Below, piece by piece: positions 45,501 to 56,737 of a stretch of 64,000 nucleotides of DNA (within the stretch, counting starts at the first letter, position 1; each line of letters begins with the position of its first letter). The notes beneath the pieces were generated by a model, which saw nothing but the letters and a program-made list of their open reading frames with translations, had not been told where the DNA came from and did not search any database. The position numbers were made by a program, and so were the translations under genes. The DNA is from Cephalotus follicularis (Eukaryota; Streptophyta; Magnoliopsida; Oxalidales; Cephalotaceae), in contig BDDD01001617.1 of the NCBI GenBank assembly GCA_001972305.1, forward strand, positions 62,001 to 126,000, read 5' to 3'.

Positions 45501-46079
45501 TTTTATTCATCTTCTTATCTCCTTCTGGGATTATGCGTTGCAGCGGTAGCGTAGATCCTAATCCGGATTCCTATGAAATTTGTCCTCTCCATATCTTTCA
45601 AGATATTAAATAGGAGCAAACCCAGCCTATACCAAGAGGGTTAATGGTTGTCCAGCTTTTATAAGAAGGCGAAAACCTTCTAAGCTGGAGGCGCGAGCGG
45701 ATCGTTGCCGGTATTTTGGGATATCCTAAGAAGTGCTTAGGATTTCATTTCAACCATCCTAGCGAACAAATGATATTTGTTTCGCGTACTGCAAAATTCC
45801 TCGAAAGGGGAATACCTGTTTACAGGAAGCAGTGGGAGTAAGGTATAACTAAGTGAGTTACTAACTGGTGAAAGCCCACAGGACGATGAGGAATTAGAGG
45901 TGGAACCCTCTAAAGACAAGATTTGGGAAGGGATCCCAACCTGAGAAGGGATCTTAGTAAGGCACTCCTTGTGAGAGGAGATCAAGCGAGATTTTAACAG
46001 CCTCTGAGAAATGTGGTTTTCTCACAAAAGGCACTGATAAATCTAAAGTCATCGATGATGACGAGCCTGTCAGCTACAA

Positions 46080-47530
46080 AGGAAACGGTGAAGAGCACTG
46101 TTTTCTAGACATGGCTGAGAGTCATGAAATCTGAAATGGACGCCATATACGTCAACCGAGTATGGAACTTGGTTAATGATCCCAAAGGCAGGTTGCCCAA
46201 TGGTTGTATATATATCTTCAAGAGGAAGATAGACGTTGATGGAAAAGGTTCAAACCATTAAATCGTAATGATTAAGTCCATTCGGATAATGCTTGTAATT
46301 GCCACTTGTTATGGATATAACAAATGGCATATGGATGTCAAGATAACCTTGAAAAAGGACTATCTTGAAAATGACATCTTAATGTCCCAAACCAGAGGGG
46401 TTTACATCCGAGGAACATTAGCACAGAGTGTCTGCTAACTCCTAAGGTTTGTGTATGACCTTATACAAGCATACAAACATCCCGCAGCTGAAACATCTGT
46501 TTTTTATTTTATCAAATACGATGCTATGCCTTATGTCTACCGGAAATAGGATATCACAGATATCACTTTCTTAGTATTGTACATAGATGACATTCTACAC
46601 ATTGGTAATGTTGTAGGTATGTTATAGTACAATTAACCAAGAACTTGTCCAAAAGGATTTGGGAGAGACTTCCTACGTTTTGAGAATGAAGATCTTAATA
46701 GTAGATCAAGTAGGTTATTTGGACTTTCCCAAAGCCAGTACATCAGTAGAGTGCTGATATAGTATGGACTTTTGAATTCCACGTTTGGCTTACTACCAAT
46801 TAGCCAAGGAATTCATCTTTCCAAGAGGATGTTGAAAGAGACGTCAGAGGAAAGTGTTGCACGAGTGGGCTACCTTAAGCTTCGACTAAAGGCTACATCA
46901 TGCAATATCATACTTAGTACTAGGCCTGACATCGTACAAGCCTAAGGGTCTAGCTAGTTGATTATCAGTCCAATCCCTGTGAGAGGCACTGGGAATTGTC
47001 AAAGAGATCTGAGAGTGACTCAGAATTTCTTCTAACATCTGGAGAAGATAGTGAATTGAATAAGAGTTATGTTGACTCTGATTTCATTTGTGATATGAAT
47101 GATCACGACATCGTATTAGGATATGTGATTATCCTACATGAAGGTGCTGTGTGAGTTGGAGGAGTCTAAAACAGTGGGATACTGTTGACTCAACCATGAA
47201 TAAGAGTATGTTATAACCTATGATACCGAAAAGTTGTTGTTTGGTAGCGGAAGTTCACTGTGGAACTTCATGTAGTTCCATCTATCGTTTGTCCAGTTGT
47301 ATAGAGTGACGACGATAGGGGGCCTTTGCACAGGCTATGGAACCCAGTCTCATTACCGCTCTAAACTTAAGCAACGATATCATTATATTATATGATTCAT
47401 GATATTGTATACAGAGGAAACATTATCGTATAGAGATTTGTGAGGTGAGAAAATTTTGGCAGACCCACTGACAAATGCCATGAGCATTAGTAGTACTTGA
47501 GCGACAGCAGAAGTGCGATTGGCTTAGGCT
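46080..47530 (+). pseudogene. pol: Copia RT and RNase H relic
   Basis: Readable only in pieces. KSEMDAIYVNRVWNLVNDPKG precedes RT (about 46130-46195); WHMDVKITLKKDYLENDI is the DVKTAFLNG box (about 46325-46380); LVLYIDDILHIGN is the Y(V/I)DD box (about 46570-46610); STRPDIVQA is from the RT-RNase H link; DPLTNAMS near 47465 is the usual copia C-terminal phrase. Numerous stops and shifts. Confidence 0.85.
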
Positions 47531-47554
47531 AAAGGTCTTCATGGCTTGAGGGCC

Positions 47555-47565
47555 AAGTGGGAGAT
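47555..47565 (+). other. Polypurine tract of copia C
   Basis: AAGTGGGAGAT directly before the 3' LTR start TGTTAGAG, the usual copia arrangement. Confidence 0.9.
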
Positions 47566-48787
47566 TGTTAGAGTAGGGGTATCCCTACATGCCACGAGGT
47601 GGCTCTACATAAATATATATGTATGTATGAGATGCACTCCTTAACTGGAGATATCTCTTCAAGCCGCGGGGCGGCTGCATGTGTGTATGTTACGCTTTCT
47701 ATTTATACAATCTGAATTCCTCTTTGTGTTTTATAGTGCATATTCAATCAACAATGGCAACCCGCTATATGTACATCCTAAACCATCTTAAATGGATCGG
47801 GTGATCACCTTGTCATTCGAGTACACATATAGTGCCCTGTCGTTTGAGGGGTTGGATCTCATGCCTGAGAGGTTATAAGGATGAGATCCTTACTCCCTTC
47901 TGACAGAACGTTCCAAGTCATAGGTTCACTTTCTTAGGGAAATTGTTGAACCGCAAAGACTTGTCGTATTATGCTTGCTCCCGGGTTTGGTGGAGGATGG
48001 ATCATCTCATTACCATTTGGATTTATCCTAAGGATAATGTGTGGTTCGTGCTAAGGAGAATGAGATTGAATAGACCGGCCATAGGAAACCTATTTGGAAA
48101 GTCATACCTATGTCGATAGGATTCCTATAGTCTCGGTAGTGTATAGTCTATGGTGACTAGTAGACCATTCCTGGAGCTACGTTGTATCGTTAGACCTGAG
48201 CGGCTGGCATGCGTTGTGTTGTGACTGCTTCGCTTTGATTTCCTCCTTCCCCAGCACTAGCCACGTGCTAGTAAAAGGGTTGTCTTTCGGCCTTGTGGGA
48301 GCTTCATTGAGATGTAGAGGTGAGTTCGCAATAAGGGATCATCACACTCGTATGCAGGGTGATCGGCTCTATATTATTTATGTCCGTTGAGACTCATAAA
48401 ACCCTGATCAGGTGTAGGCAGACTGGAAACGGGGTTCCCGGGGAAGTTTTCCGAAAGTCTCAATGCGTACGTAAATTTATAGTTAATCGCGACTTTGCCT
48501 AGGGGTGCCATTATTCCGAACCCTAGGTCGCGGTCGGAGGTACGTATGACGTAGGATACATGACACATATGCCGATGACTGGATAAAGTACTGGTTTAAC
48601 TGGATGTCAACTCATAGATGTAGTTAATTCTACGGATCCAGGGAGTGATGGGATTCAAACCGGGGCTGTTTTAATAGTCGGGGACTATTGGGATAGTTGT
48701 ACCAGAACACATGGGATGTTCTGAGAATTTATAGTCGTACGGATTCAAACCGAGGTTTTGGGTCCCACCTGATTATTGGAAAAGCGA
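47566..48787 (+). repeat. Copia C 3' LTR, truncated
   Basis: It follows 40025-41247 throughout and stops at AAAGCGA (48787; 5' LTR counterpart 41241-41247). The last 1.27 kb of the LTR is absent. Confidence 0.85.
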
Positions 48788-49789
48788 CCAAATGGGAAGG
48801 AACGGAGGACTCCCCTGCACTCACACTCAGCGTACCAGCATAGACAATAGTACACTGCAGATCCAGGGGTGGAAACCGGGGGCAGTTCCCACATAGCATC
48901 CCATCATAGACAATGAGAATACTAAGGAGAGTTGATCCTCGAACATAACCTTTACCACTGACCGAACCCATGCATCCCGTCCACACATCCCAGTGCATCC
49001 CGCATATCAGAGGAACCAGGAACAAAAGGAGAGATCGTCTGACACAAACAACAACTGTCAGAGGAACAACATAGATTCAACCCAAGAACCATCCGAGCTC
49101 TCAAGCTCTACCAAGAACAGGATAACAACATAAACAAGGGTAACAGGGATCCAAATCCCACAGAAAACGCTCAACCAGAGGATAACAACAGGCACACGAA
49201 ATATCAAGTAAAAGAAAGAGGAGAATGTCCCACTCACTAATCGCTTCAAGCTATCGTCGACCAACCCCAAGATGCTCTGTCACAGCAACAGGTTCTTCGT
49301 CTACAAACTAACACATATTAGATCGAGAAGAATACATAACACATGCATGAACAGAAAACACAACAAGCCAAACCAGGCTATCATCCTCCTCCTCGGCCCC
49401 AGTGCAACGTGCCACCACACAACACAAACCAGGGAAGAGGAGAGCTCACCTTCACTGCTCAAAAGAAAAAGAGGGCAACCAGAACGCTCATGGAAGAAGG
49501 GGAAAGAAGAAGAAGAAGAAACCAGCTCTCTCTCACTTCTCTCTCTCAAAACTGAACTCCACTTACCAAGAAAGCACTGCTAGCCCACTTACCAACTCCC
49601 ATCTTATCATCATTACCTTGGGAAAAACGAAAAGCTTCTCCAAGAAGCTATTCCATATATCATATAATAATCCAAACTAATCATGTCCACATGTTTAAAT
49701 AACTTACCACAATTCTCACTTAAGTCCTTTGCATGTGCCAAACAAGGCCTTAATTTATAATCCTCTAAAAACATGTACGGGGTATTACA
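48788..49789 (-). repeat. Family X LTR fragment
   Basis: It matches 30790-31260 in order and ends ...ACGGGGTATTACA at 49789, the sense start TGTAATACCCCG. The left part is missing at the junction with copia C. A poly-GAA-like stretch lies at 49500-49520. No coding region. Confidence 0.65.
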
Positions 49790-51389
49790 CATTAAATATA
49801 TATATAACACAAATGTTTGAGAAATTATGAGCACATAAAACTATAACCAACTCTTGAAAAAAAAAAATTAAAATTTAGGGCGCAGGTCACTATTCATCAT
49901 GGGCCCGGACGGTACTACAACCCACCAAAAATCGAGCCTCAGTTACTATTCATCATGGGCTCGAGAGGTACTAGGGTCCACCTAGAATTGAGCCTCAATT
50001 ACTATTCATGATCCGAAATTCAATTAGGGTTAGGAGTTCGGGTTAGGGATAATTAAGGTTTAGCAAAAACCCTAACGAGTGTCATGTGTCATCCATCCAC
50101 ACATGCCATAGGTCTCTCAATCCAACCCTTCATTATATGAGACAACTTTAACTCTAAAATTCACGATCAAATCTTAGCTATCCATCTCATCGATTGCTCC
50201 AAGCTCAAAGATTTAATCTTGCATAAAAGTCTACTTTATTAAAGGAGGAGAAAAGCTTCCTTAAATCAAGGAAAAAGTCATATGAAATGACATAACCCTT
50301 AAACCACACTTCATCCTCCCATAAATGGCAAGCATGGCCAGCCCTTTTATGCCCTCTCTCTCACTCAACCTTCACATCTCCTTTTAATGTAACACTTACA
50401 TCAAAATTAAATGCTCCATTCACATTAAATATAACTTTTACACTAACGTTTATGGACTTTACTAACTTCTGATACATAAAGTGAGTAAGGGATATTTATT
50501 ACTATGTCTCACATATTATAAAGTTTAGGGATTTTATACATTAATGTCATAAAGTGCCTTTGTCATCATCCTCATTAAGATGACTTAAGAACTTTAAACA
50601 AACTCCATTAATGGAGTTTTAAACTCCTTTGCCAAAATTTTTAGTGACTATTGGGACAAGGTACAGTTGATTTTTAGGCATAGGTCTAAGAGAGAAAAAA
50701 TGTCTCTAACACAAACACACACACAAAATCACATAGGTACTCTCAAAAATAAAAACAAAACTCTTTTGTTCATCATTTTGTTTCTTAAACTTAGACTAGC
50801 ATTTAGGTCTCCAAAACAAGAAATTTTTACCTCAATGGCAAGCTCATTACTCATACATTCATCATAACATAAAAATATATCAAAGTGTGATCAAAGTTGG
50901 CCCGATGCCATTTGTTGGTTTCATTACGAAGTGGCTAGATTAATACTTAATCCAACCCAAACTAGGAAACCCTAAAACGGAATGGATTTGCTATAAACAA
51001 AACAAATGCCAAGATCACTTTGAGTAACACTTTAATGTACTAAAACAAAAGAAATGAAGAGAAGACAAAGATTAAAGTAACATTTACTCTTAGTTCTTTA
51101 ACTCCTTGTAAATCTTTTCAAAACCTATCTTACTTCAAGGCACTTGAATAGCAAAGTGTATCATGTCTCCAACAAGGTCCGCACCAAGAGAGAAGCAAGA
51201 TAGTGTATAGGAGGGAGCTCAAAATTTTCGACCAAGCTAGAGTTTTACCAAGCTGAGATGCTAGTCCCAAAAACCTTAGTCAAAAAGGAAGCTTAGAAGA
51301 AATGTACTCATGACCATTCACCCAGTGAACATTAGTATATATACTAAGTCATGAAGTAAGTTACTAACTTTGACTAGACCAAGTCAAAG
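49790..51389. other. Unassigned AT-rich repetitive DNA
   Basis: No gene seen. It holds three diverged copies of a phrase with TTACTATTCATCATGGGC and GGTACT (about 49885-50015), a perfect 20-bp palindrome AAACTCCATTAATGGAGTTT (50600-50619) and an AT-rich tail. Probably old LTR remnants; the solo LTR at 51395 is inserted at its right end. Confidence 0.4.
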
Positions 51390-51394
51390 GTAGA

Positions 51395-53582
51395 TGTCAC
51401 ACCCCGAACCATGAGGGAAACCCCAACGATCCGACGCGTGATATATCATCTGTTCAATCCATTCATATCACATGAATCATACTCCAAAAAGTGCTATAAA
51501 TTTAAAATTTTAACCAATTATATTATATCAGCGGAATAATCAATTCATATAAATACTAACTCTTATAAATTTTACTAAAATTGGGCATGCAGTATCTGTT
51601 TATCGGACCTATGCCTCCTGTAAAGAAAACACAATTTATATATCCATACTTCCAAAGGAGGAATCAATAGTTTATAAATGGGCTCATCCCTCAGCAGACC
51701 ACAACTTAACTCAGAATTATATCATTCTAACACCTCAAATGATGAACCCATCCATATCCAATACATAAACATACATATATCTTAAGCACTGCAACAAGTC
51801 GCCAGGTTAATAACTGAATTAAAACATGTCTCTAAATTATCTCTCATACAATAAGCTATTTTTAAGCCAACTCATACAAGCAAAATCAGATACAAGACAT
51901 ATAAAAAAATCTAATTATTATCCCATAATCTTCCTTAAATGTCCCGTCCGTCTCGGTTTGTCTCATTGCAATCCGTCACCTGTGCCTGACCTGAAATGGG
52001 TCAACGACCTATGGTCGTGTAGGGTATACTACATTCCATGTAATGCGACAGTACAACAGTATGCCATGAGATGCAACAGTATAAGCATATATATACGCAT
52101 GGGATGTTACATGCATGAATGCCAATTGCGGATAGCTTTGATATACCAACCTTCCCTAAGTAGGGTATACTTGTCTAGTCCTAATCACATCAAAATCCAT
52201 AGGCCTGTAGACACCCCGTACACAATCAGTAATCATACATAGGGACAAACAATCCATAGGGTCAAGTACTTCTCTACCACTTCGGCCCGAGATAGTACTC
52301 CTATCAACTACATACCTTTTTAGGGTCGTAGTCGAGTGGGGGAGGCTTCCTATGGAATCCATTTGGGGAGAAAACAGTTTGAAATAAAAAACTATGTAGA
52401 ACAATGAAATTCAACTAAGGCAGGGCAAAGGGTGTCGACGCTTAGCACTAGGCGTCGACGATTAGCGCCTAAGAACCGAGTGTTTGTGCTGGGCGTCGAT
52501 GCTTAATGTTAAGCATCGCTGGTTTAAAAGAAAATAATGCAAAGCGTTGACGCTTTCGGCTAAGGCACTGACGGTTTGTAAGAATGCAGGGAGTTCAAAA
52601 ACAGTTCAAAACAAGGCAAATCCATTTCAATTTCTTTAACAAATCCGTGTAAATTTGTTTATTTATCATACCCAGTATTCAACCCATCTATTTGAGATAT
52701 AAACAATCAATTAATCATAATAACAGTCCATGTAATCCATTTCAATTTACAAGAATGCCATCAAGTAGCATAACCTATCTGTTAACAGAGACAATTGAGC
52801 TTGCAGGTTAGGAAATTTTGCTGCTAAATCGATGAACCGGCAGCTCCTCCAAGCATAACTCACTGACTTCCTTCAGCTCCACTTGTTGTCATTGTTAAAT
52901 TGTCGATCCACTACCAGTTCAGCAACGATTCCTTCATGTGCCAACTCCTTCCACTCACTGTTGCGCACACAGCCCCTTCTATCGTCAATCTCGAGCTTCA
53001 CTCTTGCTGCTCAACGCTCTCTTTCTGTCTTCCTCCCACTGTCTTCTTCTTTCTCCTTTTTCTTTCTCTCGGCTGCTCTCTCTTTCTCCCTTTTCTTTCT
53101 CTCTCTTTTTCTCTCGTTTCTCTTCTTTCTCCTTCTCTTTTCCCCGATGTGTCTCTCTTTCTCTTCTTTCTTCCTTCTCCTGTTTGTCTGCCTCTCTTTA
53201 TCCCATTTTTTGGTCTTTTCTTTCTCTCCCTGCGTCTTCTTTCTTTCTCTCTTCTCCCATTTCTTCTCTTCTTTCTTCATATGCGAGACAACATGTTTGA
53301 GGCATCGATTTCTCCAAATAAAAACGCTGTCGTGGATTTTTCTCTGCCAATAACAATAAGACATAAGTCCCCTTTGCCACAAAATATCTTGTTTATTGGT
53401 AGGAGACTCCAAAACTTGCCTCATTACCGTCCATTTTAAAATGTTCGGCCCAACGCCTAATTTCCAAAATTAAAGCTTCGGCCCAAAAGGAGAAAACAAT
53501 ATCAAGCCCATATTTTCCATCATGCAGTAATAATAATATATATATACATATACAACAATTACATATAATTTGGGGGCTTACA
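51395..53582 (-). mobile_element. Solo LTR, TSD GTAGA
   Basis: 2188 bp from TGTCACACCCCGAACC to ...GGGGGCTTACA, flanked by exact GTAGA (51390-51394 and 53583-53587). Minus sense, no internal region. It carries palindrome cluster G (52431-52580) and a long CT-rich tract (53020-53280) whose three overlapping open frames encode only low-complexity Ser/Phe/Leu. Confidence 0.93.
52431..52580. repeat. GTCGAC palindrome cluster G
   Basis: Seven copies, including GTGTCGACGCTTA, AGGCGTCGACGATTA, GGGCGTCGATGCTTA, AAGCATCGCTGGTTT and AAAGCGTTGACGCTTT (52540-52555). Confidence 0.82.
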
Positions 53583-53587
53583 GTAGA

Positions 53588-54842
53588 CAACTTAAATGAA
53601 TGTCACATGTAATTAATCATAATAATCACAAAATCTTATATCATAAGCTTATTCAATTAAACTAATCGCATTAGTATAATAAATTAACTCTTTAATTAAA
53701 TTTCTCCCTCCAATTATCCTGCATTCTCACACTTGTATTGTGTGTGACTTTATGGGTTCATAATAATGCTAGGCATAAGATTAATCATAACGCTTATGAT
53801 TGTCTAATTAGTCATTCCTAATCACAGTAGAAACTTATAACTGAAATAAAAGATTTCAACCCTGATTTCAATTCTTTATTACACGTGATTGATAATCAAT
53901 TAATCTCAGTTATCCTGATAATCAACATCGACATCTATCAATGCATATTGACCCCTAGGTAATATGAATATATAACCTTGAACCTTGAATTACAGTTACG
54001 TGCACGTATAATCCCTCCACAAATAATGCTCAAATTAAACCGAGGGCAAGGAACATGTCAGGCCCTAACAGTTCATTTATTACAATGATATCATAGGTAA
54101 TTAGCTATCACGATCAAATTAGAAACCCTTTCTAATTTTTTGATTTATGAAATTTGGATTAACATTCCAATACCTTTTAATCCTGACCAGGAAATCTTAC
54201 AGCTAATAACCCTAAGCATAAACTCTCTTTACTAGGAAAGGTTGATTCCATCTTGCTTAGTCTTATATCTCCATGCATAATCCATCATACCCGACTAATA
54301 CCTGTATACTCCCCATAGTTGGAAGACGTACTTAAGTATCATCAAAGTATAATATCTTATACACAAGATATCTAGTGGTGACTCAGGTCTAAGGACCAGT
54401 CACACTACTGCAATATAAGAAGCCTGTCTGACAGGCAAGTAAAACTCCATACAAGACTTCTTATAGCGAGCCACTTCAGTGAACTCATAAAATAATGAGC
54501 ACCCACTTGTATACAAAATAGTCACTACATGATGACTTGTGAGAATAGTGAACCTCTTCAACAAGTTGGCACACAATGTCTTAGTAAATCCGGATAGCAT
54601 ATGTCTAAGTATGTTATCCTACGACTTTGAAGGTTCTTTAATAAAACTCATCGATGTACTAAGTCTCACGGCATGATCTCATCCTGGTCTTAGTCATCAA
54701 TCTTTATTCCATGGATATTCATTAATCATATATATATAAACATACATAAATGACTAGCTACCATTGATTATAATGAAGCACATCCTTATGAAACTATAAA
54801 GTTTATTACAACATAACATGGCTTACAAGACTTATCCCTAAC
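53588..54842 (-). repeat. Copia-type LTR fragment
   Basis: It resembles 38880-39560 of the LTR next to copia B and ends ...ACTTATCCCTAACA (sense start TGTTAGGGATAAG). Its left part should precede the solo LTR inserted at 51395. AT-rich, no gene. Confidence 0.5.
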
Positions 54843-56737
54843 ATATATTAGGAATGACATGTACTTGACATCAAATATTATGTGTAAAAATGACATCTCA
54901 TTTTCCTTGTCCTTTACTGTAGGAATTTTCCTATATAATATTTCTCTATTATTAATAAGACGTGTTGTTTCTAAATTCTTTCTTCAAAGTTCACTTTGTA
55001 CAGTAAGTAAGATTTTATATTATTTCTTCATGAATGACATATTAATGTCTCATTATATCTGCTAGATCAATGATCCATACTGTTTATAAGTCGATTTATG
55101 TCACAAAGTATCAGACATGGTTCCCATTCCAACAACATAAGGTGAAGGTATAAAATTAAAAGACAAGGTGCCCATCTTGTTGGTTGGCTCTGCTGTTTTT
55201 GGTTTGTGTGCGGTATCATCTCATTAAATTTATATCTAAGGTCTATACTATTTTGGTTTATGGCTAGTTCAATTGCGTATTTACTTTCATTGTGATCTAT
55301 ATTGTTAAGTCCTTGGGGTATATTTTGAGATTTAAATTTATACCACAAGTACACAGATTGTGCAGCAATGGGTCAAACACAGAGAAACAAGTTTAATCTA
55401 ATTTTAATTTATCATCCTAGGCCAAGTGTTCAATGTTGAAGGCAGATTATGCGAACTACTCCTAAATATGCAAAAAATAATCTAACTAGTCGAAACCGTC
55501 GACGCTATGCCACAAAGCATTGACGGTATGCATGAAGGCAAACAAAGCATCGATGATATGACACAAAGTGCCAACGTTAATGAAACACATAGTTGAAACT
55601 ACGCTAAGTTACAAGAATTTAAAGCATACAAAGTTATTGGATTAACAAGATAAGAAATGTACTAAATAAAATATGTAATATAAAATTGGTTTTATGGTTT
55701 AGAAACTGACCATCGATTGTATTGAGAACTCACTTACTTTGAATGTGTGGACCTTGATAATCAACAGTTGCTAGGTCGATACGGAGTGTGATAATCCAGA
55801 CAAACCGTATGAGTAGACATCCATCAATTTCATGTAGACACCATTCGTTCAACAAGATTCTTTTTCACGGACATAGTGTATGTGGATTTTAATCAGACAA
55901 ACAAAATGTGTTTGAAGTCAGAAAATTGAAGAATAAATCAAAGGCTCAAGGATTTTTGTTGATAGACTTTCTTAGTACATCTATGGTGCTGTTCTAACCC
56001 TAAAAACCTAAGAAAGTTAGCTAGAACACGCCATTAAAAATATCCAGGAAAAAGAAGGAGTGTGTGGGAGTGTCCTCTTGCCCTAGTTTCTTCTTTTCTT
56101 TTTATATCCTTACAATCCCATGCATAAAAGGAAATAAAATCCTATCAATATTCCTACTTAATTTGAAATATTACAACAAAAATTTCCTAAAATACAAAGT
56201 CAAACACTGTAGAAAATTCCCATAATTGTCGCCTAAGCCATGTGCAATTGATTTAACCTTGATAAGATTTTGCAAGATTGCAATCAGTGCCAAAACATCA
56301 TTTTGGTCAGTAAGCATTGATGTTTTCCTTGTAAGCGTCGACGCTTTGCACAATTTTGTTTTAGCTTTGAACGCTCAACTGTTGACGGCAGACTAGTAGG
56401 CTATCTACATACATCAATGCATAGCACAACCTTGAAGAGTACCAACTTTGTAGAGCACCAACCTTGCAGAGCAACAACTTTGCAGAGCACCAACCTTGCA
56501 AAGTACCAACTTTGTAGAGCACCAACTTGGGAGAGCAGCAGGCTAGCAAAATAGCAGAGCGGTGCAGTAGACTTGAGGTGTTGGGCAGTGCAGACCATGA
56601 AATAGCAGTAGCGGGGTTGACTTGAGTTATAGACTTGGCGTATTGGTGAGAGTAGGGCATGAGATAGTGTATTGAGCAGAGCATAGATGTTGATAGTGGG
56701 AGCGGAGCAAACTATGAGATATTGGTAAGACTAGAGC
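54843..56737. other. Unassigned repetitive DNA with palindrome clusters
   Basis: No gene found. It contains decayed palindromes at 55491-55590 (CCGTCGACGCTATG, AAGCATTGACGG, AGCATCGATGAT) and 56328-56390 (AAGCGTCGACGCTTTG near 56333, then CAACTGTTGACGG), plus a 16-bp array. The sequence style matches LTR DNA, but no boundary is visible except the R1 start at 56738. Confidence 0.45.
56425..56536. repeat. 16-bp tandem array, seven copies
   Basis: Exact 16-bp period with units such as ACCAACTTTGTAGAGC and ACCAACCTTGCAGAGC from 56425 to 56536. Confidence 0.92.

Larger units (their letters stand above)
40025..48787 (+). mobile_element. Copia element C, degenerate, with both LTRs
   Basis: A plus-strand Ty1/copia element: 5' LTR 40025-42522, primer site 42528-42539, leader with no gene (42540-43976), gag relic, integrase, RT, RNase H relics, polypurine tract 47555-47565, and the first 1.2 kb of the 3' LTR. 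Both LTRs start TGTTAGAGTAGGGG and are clearly similar over their shared part. The coding region is full of stops and shifts. The 3' LTR breaks off at 48787 (AAAGCGA), where family X DNA begins without an LTR start, which points to a deletion. Confidence 0.88.

Noticed and set aside
50028..50060. Telomere-like TTAGGG words
   Set aside because: Only two or three irregular copies, no tandem TTTAGGG array.
52883..53439. Open frames up to 179 codons rich in Ser, Phe and Leu
   Set aside because: They arise from a CT-rich tract inside the solo LTR 51395-53582; three frames and the reverse strand are all open there.
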